In this document: piece after piece, positions 1-7,138 of the stretch
Layout: every line of letters starts with the position of its first letter
Numbering within the stretch: position 1 is the first letter of the stretch
From: CAKVLG01 sp045637805
GTDB lineage: Bacteria > Bacillota > Clostridia > Christensenellales > UBA1242
Direction: 5' to 3'
Assembly: GCA_045637805.1 (NCBI GenBank)
Contig: JAZUAE010000001.1
Coordinates: 30,102-94,101, forward strand
Length of the DNA: 64,000 nt
Position numbers and translations under genes: made by a program
Notes under the pieces: model-generated
What the model saw: only the letters and a program-made list of their open reading frames with translations
The model's database searches: none
Told to the model about the DNA's origin: nothing

Positions 1-68
1 AAATTACTAAAAAATGCAAATTTTATTAAATTTTAATGCAAATTATGCAATTTTTTACATGTTTTTAA

Positions 69-239
69 CTAAAAATTGAGATTTTTAATTAAATCAAACA
101 TTGACGTTACTAAAATATAAAACATAAAAATTGAGGTGGTAGACTTAACAATCTTATACATTTTACCATTAGAAATTATTAAATCCACTAACAAATTTAT
201 TAGCACGGAACCTACTACTTTGTATACAAAATCAATCAT
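69..239 (-). CDS. spoIIIAF: Truncated stage III sporulation protein AF
   Basis: This 56-codon frame starts with an ATG that overlaps the TGA stop of spoIIIAE by one base (TGATG), as expected for translational coupling, and ends at TAG. The product is almost entirely hydrophobic, with two predicted membrane helices and a short polar turn (SNGKMYK) between them. This resembles the N-terminal membrane part of SpoIIIAF, part of the SpoIIIA-SpoIIQ feeding channel of the forespore. Family members are normally about 170-200 residues with a soluble C-terminal domain, which is absent here. The remaining 68 bases to the window edge hold no further reading frame. Identity rests on position and hydropathy, so it is probable rather than proven. 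Confidence 0.6.
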   Translation of the reverse strand: MIDFVYKVVGSVLINLLVDLIISNGKMYKIVKSTTSIFMFYILVTSMFDLIKNLNF

Positions 240-1432
240 CACACAACAGCTCCTGACACACTACAAATTATTAAAATTATTGTAATTGCATACATAAAAA
301 CACAAACAAGTAAACAAGTCAAAAGTAATTTAAAACAACCTCCCACTGAAGACAAAATTGAAACACTATTTGTGTCGCCTAACGGCTCTAAAACTCCAGC
401 TAAAAATTTTAAACACAAACTAAAAACAGCTATAGCAATAAGTGGAGAAAATATACTACTAAACATTAATATTATTCCAACAAGTCCCACCGAATTTCTA
501 ACAAGCAACAATCCAGCCTTAACAATTTCAAATCCTTCAGAAACATATCCACCAAGCAAAGGTACATAATTTTTTACAGCAAATTTTGCCGCCTTTAAAC
601 TTAATCCATCAGAAGTTGAAGCAGTTATTCCTTGCATTGAAAAAAATAAAAAGAACACACCAAAGGAAACTCCAACAATCCACTTAAATAACGAATTAAA
701 AAATTCTATCAGTTTTGTGAATTTTGTTTTTGAGGATAAATTATTTAAAATTGACAAAACAAAAACTAATGAAAAAATCGGTAACAACACATAAGAAAAC
801 AAATTCGATAATAAATTTGACAAAAAGGCAATCAGAGGAGTAAAAGCCGCTACAGTACCACTAGCCCCTATACTCGTCATAATAGTTAAAAGTATAGGAA
901 AAACAATATTCATTTGTTTTTGCATTGAAAATATTGAATTTGTTGCATCTTCAATAATCCCAACTGAAAGTCGAACAATTATACTAATAACTACAGCAAA
1001 ACAAACAAAATATATAATTTCTTCAACACTTTGTTTTCCTACATCAGCTTTTACTTTATTAAATAAAACACACAATAAAACAATTACTAATATCACCATT
1101 AATGCTGACAAATAGTTTTTAAAATTTTCTTTTACGCCATCAATAATATAATTAAAAACAGAAACTATATCACTGCCTATTTCACCATTTATAATAGACA
1201 GTACTATTTCTTTTACACTCATCCCCTCAAACACATTGACACTAATTTTTGACTCATCTAAATATCTATCAAGTTCGTCAAAGTCAATTTTTTCAATTTC
1301 CTCTTCTATCACATTTCCAAGTTCACTATCCATGGATTCAGCTGCAAAACAACTGTTTAAAGTAAAATTAGTAAAAGTTATAAAAAACGCAATAATTGCG
1401 ATAATAATATGAAAAATTGCATGTTTTTTCAT
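239..1432 (-). CDS. spoIIIAE: Stage III sporulation protein AE
   Basis: A polytopic membrane protein of 397 residues, typical for SpoIIIAE. It has an N-terminal signal-like segment (residues 5-30), an acidic extracytoplasmic stretch (about 31-100), then seven or eight hydrophobic helices ending with a charged-poor C terminus. SpoIIIAE is a core membrane part of the SpoIIIA channel connecting mother cell and forespore. It overlaps spoIIIAD by four bases (ATGA) and its TGA overlaps the start of the AF stub, so it sits inside one coupled operon. The identity is supported by the order AA-AB-AC-AD-AE. Confidence 0.95.
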   Translation of the reverse strand: MKKHAIFHIIIAIIAFFITFTNFTLNSCFAAESMDSELGNVIEEEIEKIDFDELDRYLDESKISVNVFEGMSVKEIVLSIINGEIGSDIVSVFNYIIDGVKENFKNYLSALMVILVIVLLCVLFNKVKADVGKQSVEEIIYFVCFAVVISIIVRLSVGIIEDATNSIFSMQKQMNIVFPILLTIMTSIGASGTVAAFTPLIAFLSNLLSNLFSYVLLPIFSLVFVLSILNNLSSKTKFTKLIEFFNSLFKWIVGVSFGVFFLFFSMQGITASTSDGLSLKAAKFAVKNYVPLLGGYVSEGFEIVKAGLLLVRNSVGLVGIILMFSSIFSPLIAIAVFSLCLKFLAGVLEPLGDTNSVSILSSVGGCFKLLLTCLLVCVFMYAITIILIICSVSGAVV

Positions 1433-1812
1433 GAAATCACACTCAAAATTGTATTTATTAAATTTTTAATTATAGGCAACGAAATAACACATATTGCTAT
1501 TTTGCCACCCATTATAATTTTATTTGAAAGAGTTTTGTTACCACCATCTTCAGCAATATCGCTAACAAATTCCGTTATATAGCCAACACCAACAACTTTG
1601 ATCACAGGAACAAACAATTCACTACTTATACCTGTTAGTTGAGATATATTAAAAACCTCACCTACAATTTCTTCCAGACCTGTAATCATCATAAAAAAAA
1701 TAATAAGAGCTCCGCATACACTAACCAAAATTGAAAACTCTGGCCTGTACTGCTTAAAGAGCAATGACAAGATTACACAAACCAAACCAATACCTATTAT
1801 TTTTATTAACAT
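1429..1812 (-). CDS. spoIIIAD: Stage III sporulation protein AD
   Basis: A 127-residue hydrophobic protein with four predicted membrane helices, matching the usual SpoIIIAD length. The central loop carries the family-like segment FVSDIAEDGGNKTLSNKI before the last helices. It is a small membrane component of the SpoIIIA channel, related in sequence to SpoIIIAC. It follows spoIIIAC by 8 bases and overlaps spoIIIAE through ATGA, ending in TGA. Confidence 0.93.
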   Translation of the reverse strand: MLIKIIGIGLVCVILSLLFKQYRPEFSILVSVCGALIIFFMMITGLEEIVGEVFNISQLTGISSELFVPVIKVVGVGYITEFVSDIAEDGGNKTLSNKIIMGGKIAICVISLPIIKNLINTILSVIS

Positions 1813-1820
1813 ATTACTTC

Positions 1821-2018
1821 CTAATACAAACTAAATAAAGTTTTTACTGTTTCAAATAATTCACTTATCATTCCAAGAACCATTACAAGAACAATGATTA
1901 AACTTGCAAGTGTGACAAGTGTAGCTATTTCGCTTTTGCCACTATGATTTAAAATCTGATTTACAACAGCAGTTAAAATTCCTATCGCTGCAATTTTAAA
2001 AATAATCCCGATATCCAT
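1821..2018 (-). CDS. spoIIIAC: Stage III sporulation protein AC
   Basis: A 65-residue protein with two membrane helices joined by a short loop containing NHSGKSEIAT, the typical SpoIIIAC size and layout. It is a small membrane subunit of the SpoIIIA-SpoIIQ channel and resembles the C-terminal half of SpoIIIAD. It lies between spoIIIAB and spoIIIAD with 8-base spacers, so it is surely cotranscribed. Confidence 0.93.
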   Translation of the reverse strand: MDIGIIFKIAAIGILTAVVNQILNHSGKSEIATLVTLASLIIVLVMVLGMISELFETVKTLFSLY

Positions 2019-2026
2019 CTTTCACC

Positions 2027-2515
2027 CTAAATTACTATAATCGCAATAATAAGCCCGACACCTATACCAAGTTTTGAATAGGTGTTATAATTTTTATTTT
2101 TTAATTCTTCACTGGTATTTAATCTTTTTTTAAACACTTCTTTATAACCGTTTATAAACTCCTGCTCAGAACATGTATCACTTTTTCCAAGCCTCGAAAA
2201 AAATGCCACCAGTTCCATCTTTTCTTCTTTGTCAAGTTTAACCTCTAGCACTTTTTCTATCGTCTCACGGTTTAATTGATTATTTGTTATTAGATCTATG
2301 ATAGAATTTAAAAAATTTTCAAAAAATTTTTCACCTTTAAATGAGATGAAACTTTCTTTTAACAATCCCATATTGTAACTAATATTTAATTTTAGATGCG
2401 CAGCAAAATTGCAAAGTTCTTTATAAAACTTATATTTTTTCACATATTCATTAGCAATAGTAAAACCGATAAGCCCACTAATAACAACTATAATACATGA
2501 CAACACATAGCTCAT
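2027..2515 (-). CDS. spoIIIAB: Stage III sporulation protein AB
   Basis: The 162-residue product has an N-terminal membrane helix (residues 4-22), a cytoplasmic domain and a C-terminal hydrophobic tail (about 148-162). This is the SpoIIIAB architecture, which resembles GspF-type inner membrane proteins of type II secretion. It starts 5 bases after spoIIIAA. Within the sporulation channel it is thought to pair with the SpoIIIAA ATPase. The fold is inferred from the family; the order and hydropathy are read from the sequence. Confidence 0.92.
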   Translation of the reverse strand: MSYVLSCIIVVISGLIGFTIANEYVKKYKFYKELCNFAAHLKLNISYNMGLLKESFISFKGEKFFENFLNSIIDLITNNQLNRETIEKVLEVKLDKEEKMELVAFFSRLGKSDTCSEQEFINGYKEVFKKRLNTSEELKNKNYNTYSKLGIGVGLIIAIIVI

Positions 2516-2520
2516 AACCG

Positions 2521-3423
2521 CTACCTCATATACAGTCTTTCAAAATTTTCATTAAACACACACTCAACAGTTCCCGGACCATTATTTGATGATAAAATTA
2601 TATACCTTTCAAATACTCTTTCAGACAAAAGTGACCTAAAAGTTTCTTTCATCTTTAAATCATTTAAATCTTCACCATGAGCAGAAGCTATAACCTTAAT
2701 ACCCGACATTATTGCATTATTACAAGCAAGTGTATCACTAGTCGAAATTAACTCATCTGTTATAATAACATCTGGTCGTAAAGTTCTAACACCCTCTCTA
2801 AAACCATATGTCTTATCACAGCCGGATATAACATCAGTATATTCACCTACATTTAAGAGTCTTTTCCCGTTGTTTTGGGAAGCTATTTCAAATCTTTCAT
2901 CAATTACAAGAATGTTTATTACATCACTTAATTCGCACAATTTTCGACTTATATCTCTAAGAAACGTGGTCTTCCCACAACCCGGTGGAGAAATTATTAA
3001 AGTGTTTTTTATTTTTCTATCAGAAATTATAAAATTCATGGCAGTCAGTGAACAATCTTTAACCTCATGCGGAACTCTGATATTGATAGATTGAATATTT
3101 TTAATTGTTTTATTTTTACCATCTTCAATCACCGACTCACCTGCAAGACCTATCCTTATACCTCCTTTACAAGTGATAAAACCCTGCTTTATTTGGTTTT
3201 GAAAAGCATACAAAGAAAACTCGCTAGCCTTAGCGAGCACATAATCAATAAGAGACGCGGACGAATAAACTATTTTACCAAGGTTTTTTAGGGCAAAATA
3301 TCGCCCTTTTTCTCCCACAACAATCGGAAAACCGTTTCTAATTCGAATTTCGGTAATAAGGCCCAAATTATGGCTTGAATTTATAATTTCCAGTATGTCT
3401 GGTGGTAAAACATTTCTTAACAT
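2521..3423 (-). CDS. spoIIIAA: Stage III sporulation protein AA, channel ATPase
   Basis: A 300-residue P-loop ATPase of the GspE/PilT type that energises the SpoIIIA channel in the mother cell. Walker A is PPGCGKTT (about residues 146-153) and a Walker B-like segment NILVIDER follows; the motif PDVIITDEL lies further on. It is the first gene of the operon. No clear Shine-Dalgarno precedes the ATG (upstream bases are acaatttaat), which is unusual here. A sigma-E promoter would be expected in the 60-base gap after the efp terminator. A weak ATA...TACAAT arrangement is present, but I would not rely on it. Confidence 0.95.
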   Translation of the reverse strand: MLRNVLPPDILEIINSSHNLGLITEIRIRNGFPIVVGEKGRYFALKNLGKIVYSSASLIDYVLAKASEFSLYAFQNQIKQGFITCKGGIRIGLAGESVIEDGKNKTIKNIQSINIRVPHEVKDCSLTAMNFIISDRKIKNTLIISPPGCGKTTFLRDISRKLCELSDVINILVIDERFEIASQNNGKRLLNVGEYTDVISGCDKTYGFREGVRTLRPDVIITDELISTSDTLACNNAIMSGIKVIASAHGEDLNDLKMKETFRSLLSERVFERYIILSSNNGPGTVECVFNENFERLYMR

Positions 3424-3455
3424 ATTAAATTGTACGATAACTTAATAAATTTTAT

Positions 3456-3491
3456 GAATAAAAAAATCTAGACTATTATTTGTCTAGATTT
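3456..3491 (-). terminator. Rho-independent terminator after efp
   Basis: On the minus strand a perfect 10-bp stem (AAATCTAGAC and its complement, loop of 8) lies just after the efp stop and is followed by a run of T. It separates efp from the spoIIIA operon. Confidence 0.85.
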
Positions 3492-3499
3492 AAGATTAA

Positions 3500-4057
3500 T
3501 TAAACTCTTGTCATGTATGTTCCAGTTCTTGTATCAATTCTGATCTTTTCACCAAGGTTTACAAACAATGGAACTTGAAGTGTTAAACCAGTCTCAACAG
3601 TTGCTGGCTTATTACCGGCTTTAGAAGTATCACCTTGAATACCAGGCTCACACTCAGTAATAGTAAGCTCAACAAACATAGGTGGTTCAACGCTAAAAGC
3701 AGAGCCTTTGTAGAATTGAATTGTACAATTCATGTTTTCTACCATATAGAGCATAGCTTCTTCAACTTGATCTTTATTAAGTGGAACCTGCTCATATGTT
3801 TCGCTATCCATAAAATAGTAAAGGTCACCATCATTGTAAAGATAAGTCATTTCTTTTCTTTCAATGTGTGCTTTTTCAAATTTTTCAACAGGGTTAAATG
3901 TACGCTCAATTACTTGACCTGTAACAATGTTTTTTAATTTTGTTCTAACAAACGCTGCACCCTTACCTGGTTTAACATGTAAGAAGTCAACAACAACGTA
4001 AATTTTACCTTCCATTTCAAAAGTAATGCCTTTTCTTAAATCTCCAGCTGTAATCAT
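3500..4057 (-). CDS. efp: Translation elongation factor P
   Basis: The 185-residue length and the KOW-OB-OB layout fit EF-P, which relieves ribosome stalling at proline stretches. The N-terminal loop HVKPGKGAAF holds Lys32, the residue modified in EF-P; the Firmicute form carries 5-aminopentanol there. The C terminus GEKIRIDTRTGTYMTRV is characteristic. A strong Shine-Dalgarno (ggagg) lies 7 bases before the ATG. Its place beside spoIIIAA is the usual one in Firmicutes. It has its own terminator, so it is transcribed separately from spoIIIA. Confidence 0.97.
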   Translation of the reverse strand: MITAGDLRKGITFEMEGKIYVVVDFLHVKPGKGAAFVRTKLKNIVTGQVIERTFNPVEKFEKAHIERKEMTYLYNDGDLYYFMDSETYEQVPLNKDQVEEAMLYMVENMNCTIQFYKGSAFSVEPPMFVELTITECEPGIQGDTSKAGNKPATVETGLTLQVPLFVNLGEKIRIDTRTGTYMTRV

Positions 4058-4111
4058 AAATTTCCTCCAAAATTGTTATATTATTAATTATTACATATAT
4101 CTTGCTAAAAA

Positions 4112-4960
4112 TCAAACATTTTTATAAAATTTCTCTTTGCATTTAAGAGCATCTGCAGTTTGTGATCCATGAGACTCACAAACAACAATACCCTCAATAT
4201 CAAATTTCTTTAAAACGGGTACTAAATCTTCAAAATTCGGACCATACCCATTAGGGTCTGTATCAAAGGTTAAATGCTTAAGTTCCCCCTTTGGACCATA
4301 CTCAATTTTTGAAAAATGAATATGAACCTTTTTAAACCTATCACCAAGTCTGTTTTTGAGTTTAATGAAAATTTCCTCAAAATCAGCAGAAGATTTTAAA
4401 GATCCACCGTTAAATGAATTTATATGTCCAAAATCAAGTGTTGGTATAACCATTTCATCTATTTCGCACATCTGGGCAATCTCTTCAACTGTTCCTACTT
4501 GTCCATGCTTACCCATGGTTTCAGGGCAAAGATAAATATCGTTTAAACCTCTTTCTTTTAATATTTGTACTAGAATTTTTAAATTCTTTTTCACATTACT
4601 TAAAGCATCTTCCCTAGATTGCTTTGTTAGACTACCAGGGTGAAAAATTAATTTTTTAGCACCTAAGAGCTTCATTTTTTCAATGGAATTAATGATATAT
4701 CCGAAAGATTTTTCTATCATCATATCATCAGGGTTTGCAAGATTTATAAAATAAGGTGCATGAACCGAAACCTCTATTCCATATTTTTTAAACTCTTCAC
4801 CAAGCAAACTTGCTTTTTCATCTGACAAATTTACACCGTGTGTAAAAGGATATTCATAGGCATCAAGACCAAGCTTTGATAACCATTTTGGGCATTCTAT
4901 TGTTTTTGAGTTTTCAGCATAAAACCAATCACAGTTTCCACTTGGACCAAACTTAATCAT
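4112..4960 (-). CDS. Endonuclease IV-like TIM barrel protein
   Basis: A 282-residue protein of the AP-endonuclease 2 / xylose-isomerase TIM barrel family, close to deoxyribonuclease IV (Nfo). Several of the expected metal ligands are visible in order: HAPY (first His), FHPGS, the Glu of PETMG, the Asp and His of LDFGH, the His pair of VHIH, and the Glu of CESHG. The Nfo signature DRH is replaced by ELKH, so a subfamily with a different third-metal site is likely. It overlaps truB through ATGA and ends the truB operon, where ribF would be common. An abasic-site endonuclease role is likely but the substrate is inferred. Confidence 0.8.
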   Translation of the reverse strand: MIKFGPSGNCDWFYAENSKTIECPKWLSKLGLDAYEYPFTHGVNLSDEKASLLGEEFKKYGIEVSVHAPYFINLANPDDMMIEKSFGYIINSIEKMKLLGAKKLIFHPGSLTKQSREDALSNVKKNLKILVQILKERGLNDIYLCPETMGKHGQVGTVEEIAQMCEIDEMVIPTLDFGHINSFNGGSLKSSADFEEIFIKLKNRLGDRFKKVHIHFSKIEYGPKGELKHLTFDTDPNGYGPNFEDLVPVLKKFDIEGIVVCESHGSQTADALKCKEKFYKNV

Positions 4961-5817
4961 TTTTCCTCCATGTATAAGAATATTTTGGACTTTATTTTAC
5001 CATCATTATTTTCTGCCATACATACAATTTCACCATTATACGTAACAAAAAACTCAGACGATGGAATGTGTTGTTTTTCAACAGTTTTGCCATCTAAAAT
5101 ATTTTTAAATTCCGTTTTATTAACCTCAACTATATCCATTCCTGGAAATACATCAAATATAGACAACAAAGTAGCATTTGGGTTTTCACAAATCTCTTCT
5201 ACAAAGTAAGAATCCTTTAACTCAAACACACCACTCTTTTGCCTATCAATACTGAGCGTAGTTGAGACTGTACCGAGCAACTTTGCAAGATCTAAAAGTA
5301 ATGATCTAACATAAGTTCCTGCCGAGCAATGGATTAAAAATTTATACACATTTTTGTCTAACTTTTCTAGACATTTAAAATTATAAATTTTAACCTCACG
5401 CGGTTCAAGCTCGATTTGTATATTTTCTTTAGCATACTCATACGCCCTTTTTCCAGCAATGCTTTTTGCTGAATACAACGGCGGTGTTTGCATAATTACC
5501 CCTGTAAGTTTGCCCATTTCATTTTGGATCTGATTAAGCGAAATATCAACATCTTCCGTTTTTACAACTTCACCTTCAGGATCAAGAGTTGTTGTAAGTT
5601 CACCAAACTTGCAGGTGGCGACATAAATTTTATCTTTTTTTAGGAAATAATCAAAAAACCTTGTCGCCTTTCCAACAGCTATAGGTAAAACCCCTGTAGC
5701 ATTTGGGTCTAATGTTCCAAGATGACCACATTTTTCACGCGTTGCTTTTTTTATTTTGTTAACAATATAGGCAGAAGACACGCCTTGTGGCTTATTACAA
5801 TTAAAAAATCCTATCAT
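4957..5817 (-). CDS. truB: tRNA pseudouridine(55) synthase
   Basis: A 286-residue pseudouridine synthase that modifies U55 of the tRNA T-loop. The N-terminal motif GHLGTLDPNATGVL holds the catalytic Asp (Asp37). The KxRAYEYA-like motif and the SAGTYVRSL segment follow, as does a C-terminal PUA-like tail. It overlaps nrnA upstream and the Nfo-like gene downstream, each by four bases, ending in TGA. Confidence 0.97.
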   Translation of the reverse strand: MIGFFNCNKPQGVSSAYIVNKIKKATREKCGHLGTLDPNATGVLPIAVGKATRFFDYFLKKDKIYVATCKFGELTTTLDPEGEVVKTEDVDISLNQIQNEMGKLTGVIMQTPPLYSAKSIAGKRAYEYAKENIQIELEPREVKIYNFKCLEKLDKNVYKFLIHCSAGTYVRSLLLDLAKLLGTVSTTLSIDRQKSGVFELKDSYFVEEICENPNATLLSIFDVFPGMDIVEVNKTEFKNILDGKTVEKQHIPSSEFFVTYNGEIVCMAENNDGKIKSKIFLYMEEK

Positions 5818-6764
5818 AACAGCACCTTTTTGGCCTCTTTAATAATCTGCTCTTTAATTTCCTCATAAGACTGATATGATTTAAAGCCTGCAGCATTAAT
5901 ATGTCCGCCGCCACCAAACGACTCAGCAACATCAGCGGCAGAAAATTTACCCTTTGTCCTTATAGAACCATAAATTGCACCCTCACTATCTTTAGAAAGA
6001 ATAGCTGCCATTTTTACACTTTTCAATTCAAAAGGTACGTAAACAAGTCCTTTTGTATCATCTATTGATGTGTTTGTTTTTTTGAATATTTTATCATCTA
6101 GATAACATATAGCAAGTTTATTATCAAGCCTAAAATCTATTGTCTGATAAACATATTTTTTAAGATTAAAAACGTCCATAGATATACTATTGTTAAGAGG
6201 CTCGGTAATTGTATCAATACTATCACCATAAATCTGTAACAATTTTGATACAATAGCAAAGGTTGACTCTTTTGCATTACTAAAGGTTAAATTACCAGTA
6301 TCAGTAAATATTCCCACAATTAAACACATAGCCATATCTTTATCAATCTTTTGATTTAGACTTAGTATTACATTATATAGCAATTCACAAGTAGAAGAAG
6401 CCTTTTCATCTACTATATTACTCTCTGCAAAGTTTGGATTACCCCTGTGATGATCAATCTGAATTGATGGTGTTTTTTTACCAAACTTAAATTTCTTTCT
6501 ACCAAGCCTATCAAGTGACGCACTATCTAGCGCAATATGTAAATCGTATTTTTCACACGTTTTCTCATTTATACACTCAATACCAGGTAAAAATTGTATA
6601 TGATATGGAATTGTTGAATCAACAATAATGTCAGCTTTTTTACCCATATTAATTAACATTTTTCTCAATGTTAAAGAAGAACCGATAGCATCGCCATCGG
6701 TATTGATATGTGTGAATATAGCAACAGAACTCGCTTTGTTTATGAGTTCAATATATCTACTCAT
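5814..6764 (-). CDS. nrnA: DHH-family nanoRNase / pAp phosphatase
   Basis: A DHH-DHHA1 phosphoesterase that degrades very short RNAs and removes phosphate from pAp. Metal-binding motifs are NTDGDAIGS, the DSASLDR stretch, IDHH and IFTDTGNLTF; the DHHA1 domain has the GGGGHINAAG loop. I chose the ATG at 6764 (MSRYIEL) because an aggag lies 9 bases upstream; the earlier ATG at 6773 has no spacing from that site. The product is then 316 residues. It overlaps the end of rbfA by 8 bases and lies in the conserved infB-rbfA-nrnA-truB order. Confidence 0.93.
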   Translation of the reverse strand: MSRYIELINKASSVAIFTHINTDGDAIGSSLTLRKMLINMGKKADIIVDSTIPYHIQFLPGIECINEKTCEKYDLHIALDSASLDRLGRKKFKFGKKTPSIQIDHHRGNPNFAESNIVDEKASSTCELLYNVILSLNQKIDKDMAMCLIVGIFTDTGNLTFSNAKESTFAIVSKLLQIYGDSIDTITEPLNNSISMDVFNLKKYVYQTIDFRLDNKLAICYLDDKIFKKTNTSIDDTKGLVYVPFELKSVKMAAILSKDSEGAIYGSIRTKGKFSAADVAESFGGGGHINAAGFKSYQSYEEIKEQIIKEAKKVLL

Positions 6765-7125
6765 TATCAGCATCTCCTGTTTTAATTGAATTTAAAATCT
6801 TGTTTATCTTTTGACCATAATCCAAAGATTCATCTAAGATAAAAATAAGTTCTGGGGAAACTCTGAGATTTATTTTTTCAGAAACCTCATGACGTATAAA
6901 CCCCCTAGCATTATTAATTATTGCAAATATTTGCTCTTTAGTGTAATTTTTGCCAGGTAAAATACTAATAAATACTCTCGCTTGAAATAGGTCTGGAGTT
7001 ACGTCCACTTTAGAAACAGTAATAAAAGACCCCTCAAGCTCACTATTTGAAAGCTTAAACGATATTACCTCAGAAATATATTTTTGCATTTCTGCATTAA
7101 TCTTTTGCATTCTATATTTAGCCAT
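6757..7125 (-). CDS. rbfA: Ribosome-binding factor A
   Basis: A 122-residue KH-like protein needed for 16S rRNA maturation and 30S assembly, especially in the cold. The family pattern is visible: the N-terminal basic helix (RMQKINAEMQKYIS), the VSKVDVTPDLFQARVFIS strand pair and the LRVSPELIFILDESLDYG segment. It lies between infB and nrnA with tight spacing. Confidence 0.95.
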   Translation of the reverse strand: MAKYRMQKINAEMQKYISEVISFKLSNSELEGSFITVSKVDVTPDLFQARVFISILPGKNYTKEQIFAIINNARGFIRHEVSEKINLRVSPELIFILDESLDYGQKINKILNSIKTGDADNE

Positions 7126-7138
7126 AACTCCCTCCTAA

